A stretch of DNA of 64,000 bases from Staphylococcus sp. M0911. Its GTDB lineage: Bacteria > Bacillota > Bacilli > Staphylococcales > Staphylococcaceae. The position numbers and the translations under genes were made by a program. Below, piece by piece: positions 49,849-59,357 of the stretch. The stretch covers positions 124,001 to 188,000 of the forward strand of contig NZ_CP022881.1 of the NCBI RefSeq assembly GCF_003491325.1. The letters run 5' to 3'. The notes beneath the pieces were generated by a model that did not search any database, was not told the origin of the DNA, and saw only the letters and a program-made list of their open reading frames with translations. The first letter of the stretch is position 1. Every line of letters starts with the position of its first letter.

Positions 49849-50376
49849 ATGAAATTAATTCGATGGTCAGGTCTCGTGTTAATTTGTACGTTAACTGTGA
49901 TACCGATGAATGGTTCAGCACATGCAAATATGTCATCTGTAAATACTGATATCCATGATACTCAGTTTAAACAATCGGGAAATGTCGGTAATCACGCACA
50001 ATTTTTACTAGATGAATCATTTCTAAAATCACTAGATAAAGGAACTGTTTCATTTAATGGTTACCAAGTTGTATCAAACGATGATGGAAAATCAACGTAT
50101 AACAAGCATGTGTTTGATCAAGATATCACAGTTATCGATTCCCATTCAGCATCGAGTGTGAGATTTTCAGTAGCAAATCCAAGTGTGTCATTACAACAGA
50201 TGAAGGACGTATATGATTCATCAAAGCTAAAACATATCCCACATACAAGTAATGATGCACAATATCCTGATGATGGTATTTATGTTTATCAAAGTGATGC
50301 TACAAGGTTACAATTTGTAGTTAAAGAAGGCTATGTATCAACTGTAACAGTCGGTCAAGTGAATGCAGAAGGATAA
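49849..50376 (+). CDS. IsaB-family secreted protein, divergent copy
   Basis: A 175-residue exported protein. The signal peptide ends near AHA-NMSS (about residue 25). The mature part shares the layout of the IsaB-like protein at 34510-35052: an aromatic/Phe-Leu-Leu-Asp-x-Ser-Phe segment (QFLLDESFLKSLDKGTVSFNG), a central VRFSVANPSVSLQQMKDVY region and an end with FVVKEGYVSTVTVGQV. No anchor motif. ATG 49849 follows AAGGAG. Probably an extracellular nucleic-acid-binding or surface-associated protein by family analogy. Confidence 0.8.
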   Translation: MKLIRWSGLVLICTLTVIPMNGSAHANMSSVNTDIHDTQFKQSGNVGNHAQFLLDESFLKSLDKGTVSFNGYQVVSNDDGKSTYNKHVFDQDITVIDSHSASSVRFSVANPSVSLQQMKDVYDSSKLKHIPHTSNDAQYPDDGIYVYQSDATRLQFVVKEGYVSTVTVGQVNAEG

Positions 50377-50457
50377 GGTAAGGGTAAGTCTGCGGTTTGT
50401 CTAAAGGTAGATTATTATATAAAAAAAGAACTCTAAATGAAGAAACATAAATATAAA

Positions 50458-50555
50458 ATCCTCAACTTGTGGTATGAATAGTATTGAAAAGTGTGAATCA
50501 ATCATCACTCTATATTCAATGGTGTTCATCCATTTAAGTTGAGGATATTTTTATA
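50458..50555. repeat. Long imperfect palindrome (about 90 bp), bidirectional terminator
   Basis: ATCCTCAACTT (50458-50468) pairs perfectly with AAGTTGAGGAT (50536-50546), and the inner sequence continues as an imperfect palindrome (for example ATTGAA with TTCAAT, and GTGTGA with TCACTC). T-rich tails lie on both sides. It separates the convergent isaB-like and lipoprotein genes. Its length is unusual for a simple terminator. Confidence 0.65.
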
Positions 50556-51470
50556 TTACTCGGCGTCTTTCATGCCTTTTTGCATAGCGACATAAGCATA
50601 GTTACCAAAGTCTGCTTGTGCACTTTCAAACGGAGCGCCATTAACACTCACTACTTCATGATTTTTATCTTTATCATACTTAACAGGTGAGAAATTAAAA
50701 TAAGCTAAATAGTTAGAATCGTCTTTTTCCTTTTCACCTTTAACTAAGATTGACACATTAGTAACTGGAAGTGCTTCATAATTCATTTGAGCTACACTAT
50801 ATGGTACAGGTTTTGATTGGTTAAGTTTTAATAATTGGTTTAAATTTTTAACTTTAGTGAAATCTTTATTTTCTACAGCATCACTGAAACTTACATGATA
50901 TAGACCTGGTTCAACAGAAGCATAAATAAGTTTACCGTCTTTATACTTAGTCATGATTTCAGTATAATATTCTGGGTAATTAGTGTTGCCGACTTTTTTA
51001 CCAGAGCCAGTGACATACCAATAATTAACTTGCTTAATACCATCTTCGCCTGCATCCATTTTTTGACGTTTTACATCTTTTTTATCTTTGAAAAATGCAT
51101 CAACATCGTCTAATGAAGAACCCTTAGATTCTTTAGTATATTTATAATCAGCAAGCTTTACTTTATCCATTAATTTCTTATAATCTTTCCAACCTTGCAT
51201 TCCTTTTTGATTAGTAAAAGTTTTATCTGTCATTATTGGATCTAATTTATTAAGCATAGAGATTGGTTTTTGTTTATTATACTTTTTCTTAGCTTCTTCA
51301 TACGCTTCACTATTGTCATCGTATTCTTTAAAACGTTCACTTTTACTTTTAGCTTTAGATTCTGATTTTTTCTCATCATTTTTATGTGAATCTTTATCAT
51401 TATTACTATTGCTACAACCTGCTAAACATAATACTAAGGCTAAAATAAATACACTAATTAATTTTTTCAT
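50556..51470 (-). CDS. Uncharacterised lipoprotein
   Basis: A 304-residue putative lipoprotein. Lipobox CLAGC (Cys about 19), a K/S/D/E-rich linker to about residue 60, then a globular part with SMLNKLDPIMTDKTF, NYWYVTGSGKKVGNTNYPEYYTE and a C-terminal NYAYVAMQKGMKDAE. No named domain recognised. It lies at the downstream end of a minus-strand ABC transporter cluster with a 24-base gap, so it may be part of that operon. Confidence 0.78.
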   Translation of the reverse strand: MKKLISVFILALVLCLAGCSNSNNDKDSHKNDEKKSESKAKSKSERFKEYDDNSEAYEEAKKKYNKQKPISMLNKLDPIMTDKTFTNQKGMQGWKDYKKLMDKVKLADYKYTKESKGSSLDDVDAFFKDKKDVKRQKMDAGEDGIKQVNYWYVTGSGKKVGNTNYPEYYTEIMTKYKDGKLIYASVEPGLYHVSFSDAVENKDFTKVKNLNQLLKLNQSKPVPYSVAQMNYEALPVTNVSILVKGEKEKDDSNYLAYFNFSPVKYDKDKNHEVVSVNGAPFESAQADFGNYAYVAMQKGMKDAE

Positions 51471-51494
51471 AATAAATTCTCCTTTAACTATGTT

Positions 51495-52178
51495 TTAAGT
51501 TAATGCATTATTATATTTTTCATAAGCCATCCCTTTGTCTTCAAGAACATGACGATAAAAAGGATTTTGACCGATAATTTTAATGTGATCAGCTAATACT
51601 TCAACCTCATCTAAATGATGTGTGGTCATAATAATTAAACATTGAGATTTTAATTGTTCTAATAAATGATGGATATCATATCTAGATTCGAGATCGATAC
51701 CGACAGTTGGTTCGTCTAGAATTAAAATCTTAGGTTGGCTAAGTAGTCCGATTAATATATTGATTTTTCTTTTATTACCACCAGATAGCTTCGAAACTTT
51801 AGCTTTAGTGTCATCAAAATTGAGTTGTTTTAAATAACTTTGAATCGTATCTTCTGAAATAGGGTGCTCACAAAGTGATTTAAAAAAGTTAATATTTTCA
51901 ATAACTGTCATATGTTCAAATAATGCGATGTCTTGTGGTACATAACCCACTAATTGTCTGATTTGACGTTTAGTTAATGCCATTCCAAAATATTGAATGC
52001 TACCTGCATCGACCTTTTCAATACCAGCAATTAAGCGTAATAACGTAGACTTACCTGCACCATTTTCACCTAATAGAATCGTGATGAGATTGTTCTGAAA
52101 TGACATATTTAGTGAATCGAAAATGTGCTTCTTCTTATAATGTTTCGCTACGTTTTGAACGTCTATCATATTTATCAC
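51495..52178 (-). CDS. ABC transporter ATP-binding protein
   Basis: A 227-residue ATPase of the exporter type. Walker A is GENGAGKSTLLRL, signature LSGGNKRKINILIGLL, Walker B ILILDEPTVGIDLES, switch TTHH. The NKRK form of the signature and the GID after Walker B are typical of ABC-2 exporters (DrrA/NatA-like). Two ABC-2 type permease genes lie directly upstream (gap six bases to the nearer), so the three form one exporter. Confidence 0.9.
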   Translation of the reverse strand: MINMIDVQNVAKHYKKKHIFDSLNMSFQNNLITILLGENGAGKSTLLRLIAGIEKVDAGSIQYFGMALTKRQIRQLVGYVPQDIALFEHMTVIENINFFKSLCEHPISEDTIQSYLKQLNFDDTKAKVSKLSGGNKRKINILIGLLSQPKILILDEPTVGIDLESRYDIHHLLEQLKSQCLIIMTTHHLDEVEVLADHIKIIGQNPFYRHVLEDKGMAYEKYNNALT

Positions 52179-52184
52179 ACTCCT

Positions 52185-53105
52185 TCATAATTGAATCCAT
52201 ATATAAACCACACTTAATATGATGGCATACACAATCGCCATAAATAGACGATGACTTAAGACATTTACTTTAAATAGAAGTAATGCCATACCGAACTCGT
52301 AAACTACTAATATAATGATTGATTTCAAGTAAAACCATATACTCAAAGGTTGGTGCATGCCTATACTAATGAGTAATAATACAGCTAATAAAATCAGAAC
52401 GTGCGTGATGATATAGGTACTGTAGAGTTTGTGCTGACTATTGTTAGTCAGGAATAGTCGATGAAGTGGTGCATCTTGCTTAAGACGTTGATGTAATAGA
52501 ATTTGAATCACACTGACCCATATCACAACGGCAAATACAATGCCGATAGAGATAGATTGATTGGCATTATGATTGATTGCATGCGTAGTCATTTGTGATT
52601 TGGGCGTGTCTTTGTTGTATTGCTTTTGAATGTCTGACATTGTTTTAGATTGTTTTATATCACTTAAATGTTCATATATAATATTTGGAATTTGCTGTTC
52701 ATATAAGGAACGACTTATGATTTCAATGGCGATACTACCTATGAAATCATCACGTCCATATAACGGCAAGGCAGCTTTTAAATTGTTGTCTTTAAGTTTG
52801 CGATCAAAGTCTTTAGGAATTTGTAGGCTTGCCATGACTTCCTTTTTCTTTACTAAATCATCGATATAAAAGTCGTCTTCAGATAATTGACGCACATCAA
52901 CATATTTACTTTGATTAATTTGATGTATGAGTTGCTTAGATGATTGGGTATGACTCATATCTTGTACTGCTATTGGAATTTTAAACGTTTGGTTTGCAGA
53001 TTTTTGACCTAACCATAAGGCAGTTAATGTTAAGACAATCGTCAATATCAAGATCAAATAAGCTAGCCATTGTTTTTTAATCACAAGTTGAATATAAGGT
53101 TTCAT
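52185..53105 (-). CDS. ABC-2 type permease (small)
   Basis: A 306-residue membrane protein with the ABC-2 layout: one N-terminal helix (about 16-36), a large extracytoplasmic domain (about 40-180), then five or six helices. ATG 53105 (MKPYIQLVIKKQW) follows GGAGG; the longer frame to 53120 overlaps that ribosome site. It overlaps the next upstream permease gene by four bases. Substrate unknown; the partner genes are the ATPase and the larger permease. Confidence 0.85.
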   Translation of the reverse strand: MKPYIQLVIKKQWLAYLILILTIVLTLTALWLGQKSANQTFKIPIAVQDMSHTQSSKQLIHQINQSKYVDVRQLSEDDFYIDDLVKKKEVMASLQIPKDFDRKLKDNNLKAALPLYGRDDFIGSIAIEIISRSLYEQQIPNIIYEHLSDIKQSKTMSDIQKQYNKDTPKSQMTTHAINHNANQSISIGIVFAVVIWVSVIQILLHQRLKQDAPLHRLFLTNNSQHKLYSTYIITHVLILLAVLLLISIGMHQPLSIWFYLKSIIILVVYEFGMALLLFKVNVLSHRLFMAIVYAIILSVVYIWIQL

Positions 53106-54268
53106 CGGCGATACCTCCAAACAAGTACAAGTATTAACATCACAATCAATACAACCAAACTAGAATAAAAAGCAGGGTGTGTATCTAAAATGTAATTATT
53201 TAATGTAATTTCTAGCATCTGATTAGTGACTAAACTAAATGGTTGACTGACTATCATATTATTAAATATATGTTGGAAGAAAATGGTTGGGACAGTGATA
53301 CCAGAAAATCCAATAATTATGATGCTTAAACCGACTTTTAATAGTAGATTCAACCATGATTTAGCTAATAAATCGATTATGATTAAGCATAAGATCATCA
53401 TTGTTACAAAGTATAGTAATTCAATAGTTACTGTAGGCCAATTGTAATTTCTAAAGGGACTATCTAGTGTATGATGAATCCAAATAAATCCTATAGCTGA
53501 CCATAGTAACGTGTAAAACCAAGCGATAAACCCACGGACAAGTGTGAGTTTCTCATAGGAAAAGTGAAACATTTGTAATCGCTCTTTTAATGCAGATTCT
53601 TGGTTCATTTTAAGTACAGTATAGAGTGAGAGACATAGGATATATATTGAAAGTAAATAACCAGTCACCACATAATAACTACCAGTATCATAGATATTGA
53701 TAGGTTCATAATCGAAGGCACCAGTACGATTGAGACCTGTAAATAGCATGTCAGTCATCGTCATTAATGTCTCATTGTCAGAAGGCTTATCCGCAAGATG
53801 AGTGAAACTTAGAATGCCTCCCATTGACAACATTAAGCGGTCATACACAGAATGAGTGAGTTGGTTAATGACTACACTTTTAGTGGACTGTTTGTCATAT
53901 GTATAAACTGAAATAGGAAGACTGCCGTTTTTATAAAAAGCCTTAGTCATACCTTTATCAAAGACAAAATAGCCTTGTAATTTCTGTTGTTGTAATAATT
54001 GATGTGCTTGATGTTCGTCATGCTTTTTGAGAGAGACATTTTTACCTAAGTGACTCCCTTTACCGACAGACCCTAAAATAAGTTGAGTTTCTTTGGAATG
54101 ATCTTTGTCGACGATGCCTATCTTGAAAGATGACTGATCTTGGTTAAGTTGTTGTAGAATTGTTAGTGTCGTGATTAAAGCCATAATCATCAGTAATAAA
54201 TATAAAAATAAATACCACTTCTTCAATAAAAAAGAGTGGTAGATGTGAAACAATTTTAATGCTTTCAT
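53102..54268 (-). CDS. ABC-2 type permease (large)
   Basis: A 388-residue ABC-2 permease: N-terminal helix, an extracytoplasmic domain of about 130 residues, then about five helices. ATG 54268 (MKALKLFHIYHSF) follows ATAGGAG; the longer frame to 54379 would read through the terminator at 54293-54323 and is rejected. First gene of the exporter operon. No bacteriocin or peptide substrate gene is visible beside it. Confidence 0.85.
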   Translation of the reverse strand: MKALKLFHIYHSFLLKKWYLFLYLLLMIMALITTLTILQQLNQDQSSFKIGIVDKDHSKETQLILGSVGKGSHLGKNVSLKKHDEHQAHQLLQQQKLQGYFVFDKGMTKAFYKNGSLPISVYTYDKQSTKSVVINQLTHSVYDRLMLSMGGILSFTHLADKPSDNETLMTMTDMLFTGLNRTGAFDYEPINIYDTGSYYVVTGYLLSIYILCLSLYTVLKMNQESALKERLQMFHFSYEKLTLVRGFIAWFYTLLWSAIGFIWIHHTLDSPFRNYNWPTVTIELLYFVTMMILCLIIIDLLAKSWLNLLLKVGLSIIIIGFSGITVPTIFFQHIFNNMIVSQPFSLVTNQMLEITLNNYILDTHPAFYSSLVVLIVMLILVLVWRYRR

Positions 54269-54292
54269 ATACCCACTCCTATTAAATGATAT

Positions 54293-54323
54293 GAAAAATG
54301 GGGTGGAAATTATGTCCCACCCC
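54293..54323 (-). terminator. Terminator upstream of the exporter operon
   Basis: On the minus strand GGGGTGG-gacataattt-CCACCCC is followed by ATTTTTCAT. It ends the transcript of the DUF6583-like gene and separates it from the exporter genes. Confidence 0.78.
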
Positions 54324-54422
54324 GTATGGTTGTATTGGCTACGATATCCTATATTGAAATGGATAGGGGTATGAGCCAATCAATAGTTTGAAAATGCATT
54401 TGATATATCATTCTCTAGCTAC

Positions 54423-55908
54423 TTAATCTTCTAATTTTTTAGTTATTTTTTTGAAATTATCTTTATAACTTTTATTGATTTCTTTGGCTAGTTTTTCTTT
54501 GTCTTTTTCAGATAAATCATTAAAATCTTTAGCACCTTTTGTATCAAAGTCAATTTTTTTCTTTTAATTTGGTATCTGCATTTAAAATGATGTTAATAGG
54601 TTCATTTTCTATTTTAAACTCTACATTAAGCTTCTGTTTTTGTTGATTATTCTTTGTATCAGTATCTAAATTATTTTCATAGTCAATATCATAGTTATCT
54701 GTACCATCATCTATAGTTACAGTACCAGCATCTTTACGTTTTGAATCACTTTGGGTCTCTTTATTGTCGATATCAAGTGTATAGCGATCATAGTCAATAC
54801 TGCTTGTTAATGTGTATTTATCTTTGTAAGTATCATCTTTTTTCTTAGATGTACCTTTAATTTCAAAAGTATTATCATTACCAGACACTTTGTAATCCAC
54901 TTTTAAATCATCATCAATTTTATTTGTACCTTTGATAGTGATTTTTTTGTCATCTGAATCAGTAATAGTAATATCTCGTTTTAATATTTGGTGCTTTTCT
55001 TGATAAATTTTAGATTCGATTTTAGGGAAATCTTTATCTTGAGCATCCTGTGCATCTTTGAGTGCATCTTTTATTGATTTGTTATACTCTTTTTCATTCA
55101 TGTTTGAAAGTCGTAAAAGTTCTTTGTCATTCTTTGCTTTTTTTAATGCGGCTACTGTTATTTTCTTAGCTTTTTCTCTACTAATAGTTAAAGTAACAGG
55201 TTTGATTTTCTTAGTTTCCCCATCAATTTTCACTTTTTCTTTATCGCCTTTTTTAAAGTCATCATCATCTAGCTTATCCGCGATTAAATCTGTATAGCGT
55301 TTAGTTATTTTGTCAACATCATCTTGTCGAGTTTGCAATACACCCAGTTGATTATTCAGGTTGAAATTAACATTTGAATAGCCTTTATCTTTAAGTTCGG
55401 ATGCATCAACATCTTGTAATTCAGCTAATCCATCAATGATTTCGGAGTTTTTGATACTATAAGTATCTTTGAAGAACGGTGATTGATAATATTGATTTTT
55501 ATCATCAGCACTAGTTTGGAATTTACCGATTTCTTCATCAACGATTGTAGGTGACAAACTGACAGTACTTTTCTTACTTTTAGGATCATGACCAACGGTA
55601 CCTTTAAGTTTTGTACCATCTACTACAGATTTAGGTAATCCAAGATCTTCGATAAAATCTTTAGAGGCATCTGCAGTAACCTCGAATTTAGATAAGAATG
55701 AATTATCGTTATATTTTTCTTGGAATTTCATTTCATTTTCGAAACGATCATTTACATATGAATTTAAGTTCTTAGCTGTTTTCTTTTCACTTAATAAATA
55801 TGTATTCTTGGGTGTATTAGTAATAAAAGCATATACGCCCCAAGCTATTCCCAGTACAAGTAATAATCCGACCACGATAGGTAAGATGATTTTAAGTTTC
55901 TTCGACAT
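54423..55908 (-). pseudogene. DUF6583-like membrane-anchored protein, frame broken near the 3' end
   Basis: A protein with one N-terminal membrane helix (about 5-28) and a long, lysine/aspartate-rich outside domain, which I associate with the staphylococcal DUF6583 family; no function known. As given the frame stops at 54550 after DTKLKEKN. In the neighbouring frame the coding continues as IDFDTKGAKDFNDLSEKD and so on, ending KKITKKLED at 54423. One more base in the seven-T run at 54554-54560 (A-run in the gene) would join them, about 495 residues. GGAGGATACG precedes the ATG at 55908; an in-frame upstream codon at 55923 overlaps that site. Confidence 0.7.
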
Positions 55909-56011
55909 ATCGTATCCTCCCAAAATTTGCTGTTATCCCCAATTAGAATTGATTTATTTAACAAAAGTGGCCAAATAATTGCGAACAATCTATCCAGCCA
56001 CTTTACTTGTA

Positions 56012-56623
56012 TTATTTTAACTTGATTTCCTTTTTAGCAAGATTATCGTTGCTATAATCGTTAGGATCTTTAACCTTTAGTGTTACAGGTGTTTTAGTAT
56101 CTTTTAATTTGTAGAATTTAACTGCTTTAACTTTACCGCCTTTATTAATTTCGTCAGTATCGTTATCGCCGTATTTTTTATCTAATTCACTATCGTAAGC
56201 ATCCCCAGATCTTAATTCTCTTTTAACATCTTTAGAATCTTGGTAAGCTTCAAAGCTTAGATCGAATGCTGATGATGCCGTTACATCTTCTTTATCAGTT
56301 TTCTTTTTAACACCATAAACAATAGCAATATTTGGTTTGTCATCTTCTGCATATTTACTTGCATCAACGATTTCAGTATCTAAAATTTCAATGTCAAAAT
56401 CTTTACTCGTTAATTTATCATTTTCGAATTTAGAGTCAGATTTCTTTTTATCATCGTCAGAAGAATCAACTTTAACAGAATCAGTATTACCAGAATCTTT
56501 CTTGCTTTCAGATGATTTGTTTGATGAATCACTATCTGATGAATCCTTAGAAGAATCATCTTTGCTACCACAAGCGCCTAAGATTAAAACTGACGCAAAT
56601 AGTAAAGCTAATAATTTTTTCAT
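56012..56623 (-). CDS. DUF5067-like lipoprotein
   Basis: A 203-residue lipoprotein. Lipobox LILGAC (Cys about 18), then a serine/aspartate/lysine-rich linker to about 65, then a DUF5067-type domain seen as FDIEILDTEIVDASKYAEDDKPNIAIVY-like sequence with a later VKAVKFYKLKDTKTPVTLKV. Such immunoglobulin-like domains occur in Firmicutes lipoproteins of unknown role. ATG 56623 follows GGAGG. Upstream of the DUF6583-like gene on the same strand. Confidence 0.78.
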   Translation of the reverse strand: MKKLLALLFASVLILGACGSKDDSSKDSSDSDSSNKSSESKKDSGNTDSVKVDSSDDDKKKSDSKFENDKLTSKDFDIEILDTEIVDASKYAEDDKPNIAIVYGVKKKTDKEDVTASSAFDLSFEAYQDSKDVKRELRSGDAYDSELDKKYGDNDTDEINKGGKVKAVKFYKLKDTKTPVTLKVKDPNDYSNDNLAKKEIKLK

Positions 56624-56723
56624 AGTCACAACCTCCAAAATTTTATAAAAGTAAAAGTATGTAATAAAACATTCAAGTTTTAATATTAAATGTATATTAA
56701 AATAATGAATATTTATGGTAAAT

Positions 56724-56752
56724 AGTATAGCATTTATTAGATATAATAGTAA
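56724..56752 (-). promoter_or_regulatory. Promoter of the DUF5067-like gene
   Basis: On the minus strand TTACTA, a 17-base spacer and TATACT with TG one base upstream (extended -10). It lies about 100 bases before the gene. The rest of the 326-base gap 56624-56949 is very AT-rich and shows nothing else I can name. Confidence 0.5.
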
Positions 56753-56949
56753 TACTTTTATTTGAAAATATTTAGTTTAAAATATATAGATAAACAGTAT
56801 ATTTACATGGATTATGATTAATTAAATTTTTGTATAGTTGTAATACCAAATTGTTTTAAAAGCACAATTATCTAATAGAGTTAAATTGAATTTTGTCTAA
56901 TAATATTAAGAGTTAGTAAAAAAATAAAAAGTAATGCAGAGGAGAAGCA

Positions 56950-57414
56950 ATGGAAAATATAAAGAAAATCAATAAGCTATTTTTATCTTTTGAAATTATT
57001 CCGTTTATAATGACAGTGTTTGCACCGATGTTAGCAGAATTAATGAATAATCGCTTGCAGTACGGTTGGGATTTTAGTGATAAAGTTGCTTTATATTCTT
57101 ATATTTCAATTATGAGTGTATATGTTATTACCATATTGTTAGAAATTATTTTTTATTTTAAAATACTGAAAAATTATCAATATGATCAAACAAATGTTGA
57201 ATTAGCTAATAGAGTTAAAGTCACAAAGGTATTGTCAATTCTATATATGATTCCAGGTTTATATGCGATTCCATTTTATTTTAGATTTTTACATGTTCGC
57301 TCATTTAGAGAAAATAAAAAGTCGGGACAACCTGCTTATCATTTTTGGGAATACTTTATAAAACCTGATAGAAAACCATTTGAGTTGAAAGACATTTTTA
57401 CCAAAAACCGTTGA
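56950..57414 (+). CDS. Small multi-span membrane protein
   Basis: A 154-residue protein with about three hydrophobic helices (about 12-30, 50-72, 95-112) and a basic, proline-containing C-terminus. I do not recognise it with confidence; it is the first of a run of small membrane proteins and lipoproteins upstream of type VII-linked toxin tips, so an accessory or immunity role is possible. AGAGGAG precedes the ATG. The lipoprotein gene follows after 14 bases. Confidence 0.65.
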   Translation: MENIKKINKLFLSFEIIPFIMTVFAPMLAELMNNRLQYGWDFSDKVALYSYISIMSVYVITILLEIIFYFKILKNYQYDQTNVELANRVKVTKVLSILYMIPGLYAIPFYFRFLHVRSFRENKKSGQPAYHFWEYFIKPDRKPFELKDIFTKNR

Positions 57415-57428
57415 TTAAGGAGTTAATA

Positions 57429-57803
57429 ATGGAAAAACTAATTTTAGGTGTTTTAGTTATATTGATAAGTATATTGAATAGTGGTTGTAGTGATAATCAA
57501 GAGGAAAACAAATATCAAAGTAAAATAAATAAAATTATGGAAATTCAGCAAGAAACACATAAAGAAATGGTAAAAAAAGATGATGAATTCATACCAGAAT
57601 TTGATAAAGATAAAGTAAACACATACGTATTTGATGAAGGTAAACTTATTATAATAAGTTATAAAGCATTCAAAAATAGTGGTAATCTATTTTTTATACC
57701 TTATGTATTTAAAGATGATAAAATATACTATAAAGAGCATTTCGACGCAGAAACATATGTTAAAGAACATAAAGCTGATTATAAAGATATCAAAGTAAAC
57801 TGA
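57429..57803 (+). CDS. Small lipoprotein
   Basis: A 124-residue lipoprotein with lipobox ILNSGC (Cys about 19) and a compact domain with DKVNTYVFDEGKLIIISYKAFKNSG-like sequence. Family unknown to me. ATG 57429 follows AAGGAG; an upstream in-frame start at 57411 overlaps the previous gene's stop. Likely cotranscribed with its neighbours on both sides. Confidence 0.72.
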   Translation: MEKLILGVLVILISILNSGCSDNQEENKYQSKINKIMEIQQETHKEMVKKDDEFIPEFDKDKVNTYVFDEGKLIIISYKAFKNSGNLFFIPYVFKDDKIYYKEHFDAETYVKEHKADYKDIKVN

Positions 57804-57820
57804 ATTATAGGAGAGAGAAA

Positions 57821-58210
57821 ATGGAAAAATTAATTAAAGTGACGTCTTTAATTGGCGTTATCATTCAAAGCTTTTTAACATTATTGTTTTTATTATTTTT
57901 AATTTTATCAGCTACAGGCATTATACAACCGGATTTAACTACAACAGTTAATGGAAAGGAAACATTACAAAGTCCAGAAACAGCTCAAGCAACATTCGTT
58001 ACGGTATTTGCCGTTTTATTTGTTATTTCTTTAGTTTCAGATTTATTAGGTATTTTCGCTATGAAAAAGTTATTTGTGAATAATAAAATGAGTGGTATTT
58101 TGCATATTATTGGAGCAGTGATCAGTGCTAATCTATTAACATTTATTGTTTGGTTAATCAGTGGTATTTCTATCTTAAGTTATAACAAAACGAGAAAAGA
58201 AGTGTCGTAG
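57821..58210 (+). CDS. Small four-helix membrane protein, DUF4064-like
   Basis: A 129-residue protein with about four helices and an outside loop after helix 1 carrying IQPDLTTTVNGKETLQSPETAQ. The layout and the late GILHIIGAVISANLLTFIVWLISGI segment resemble DUF4064 membrane proteins; function unknown. ATAGGAGAGAG precedes ATG. It ends one base before the next gene starts. Confidence 0.68.
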   Translation: MEKLIKVTSLIGVIIQSFLTLLFLLFLILSATGIIQPDLTTTVNGKETLQSPETAQATFVTVFAVLFVISLVSDLLGIFAMKKLFVNNKMSGILHIIGAVISANLLTFIVWLISGISILSYNKTRKEVS

Positions 58211-58211
58211 T

Positions 58212-58604
58212 ATGAAATATACTTGGTGGATACTTTTAACAATTGCAGGTATTTTAAGTTTAATAAGTGATTATGGATTTATTCTATGTGTAGGCAGCTT
58301 TGGAATGGTAGCACTGAATGTTATGTGGTTATTTGTCTACACACCACATAAAAATTCAAAAGCACTTGAATCTGTTTCAAAACCAACAATATATTTGTCA
58401 ATCATTGGAACATACGCTGTGATAACGTTGATGTCCATTCTATTTTACTTTGTAATGAAAACTGATTTTAATGATATAGGAACAAAATTATACGGTGAAA
58501 CTTTTAATACGTTAGGATTACCATTATTTATCATTGGCATTATTTTATTTACTATTGGTACATGGTTTGTATATAAAATACAACAATCACGATTAAGACA
58601 ATAA
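58212..58604 (+). CDS. Small membrane protein
   Basis: A 130-residue protein with about four helices, starting KYTWWILLTIAGILSLISDYG. It begins one base after the stop of the DUF4064-like gene and lacks its own strong ribosome site, indicating translational coupling. No family recognised. Confidence 0.65.
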   Translation: MKYTWWILLTIAGILSLISDYGFILCVGSFGMVALNVMWLFVYTPHKNSKALESVSKPTIYLSIIGTYAVITLMSILFYFVMKTDFNDIGTKLYGETFNTLGLPLFIIGIILFTIGTWFVYKIQQSRLRQ

Positions 58605-58709
58605 AACGAATAGAATGTAGTTTAGGACGGGGTGATGAGAATACTGTCCTATTGGTTTATATATATGTGTTAGAAAGCGACATATACACGAAATAAAGGG
58701 GATGAATTA

Positions 58710-59354
58710 ATGGAAGAAAGTTTAAAAAAGTTACGTAAACCAAGTGTTCAAGTGATGAATGTACTTTCATTAGTAACGATATTAATGGCAGGTGTGCAGT
58801 ACTTTTTTAGTCTAACTATCGAAAGTACACCAATTTATTTATTAATTACTACAGTAATAGAAATTATAATAATATTTTTGGGGTTCATCCAATTATTTGA
58901 AAAGAGTGAAAACATTAAATTAAAGACAGCCAAACGTTATCTTATAGTAGGGTGTTTAACTGCCTATTCTACTTTTTTATCTTTTTATAATGTATATTTT
59001 TTTATGGCAGAAGAAAATCATATTAAACTTACTAACTTTTGGGTTGTTGGTTTCCTGTTTTTCATAGTTTGTGCAAGTGCGCATATTTGTAGTCTCTTAT
59101 TAATGAGTAGTACCCCTGTTTGGCTAAAAGGTGATAAATCAATTTGGATTTTAACTTTAAAGATTATAGCATCAACTATTTATATTCAAAAAATTGTAGA
59201 ATATATATTAATCCCCGATGTTGCCGAATCACACTTTTTAATTATTTTTAATATGATGATGATGTTTGTTAGTAATCTTTTAGTCACTCAATATTTTTTA
59301 CTCTTTGGTCGAATTTATACCGGCTTAGTAAAAAATAATTATAAAGGAGAATAG
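58710..59354 (+). CDS. Membrane protein, possibly DUF5079-like
   Basis: A 214-residue protein with about six helices. The beginning EESLKKLRKPSVQVMNVLSLV resembles what I remember of the DUF5079 proteins found in the accessory part of the S. aureus type VII secretion locus; this assignment is from memory and weak. AAAGGGG precedes ATG. A small broken gene follows after three bases, then another membrane protein. Confidence 0.6.
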   Translation: MEESLKKLRKPSVQVMNVLSLVTILMAGVQYFFSLTIESTPIYLLITTVIEIIIIFLGFIQLFEKSENIKLKTAKRYLIVGCLTAYSTFLSFYNVYFFMAEENHIKLTNFWVVGFLFFIVCASAHICSLLLMSSTPVWLKGDKSIWILTLKIIASTIYIQKIVEYILIPDVAESHFLIIFNMMMMFVSNLLVTQYFLLFGRIYTGLVKNNYKGE

Positions 59355-59357
59355 TTA

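Noticed and set aside
54269..54379. N-terminal extension of the large ABC-2 permease
   Set aside because: It would cross the terminator at 54293-54323; ATG 54268 has its own ribosome site.
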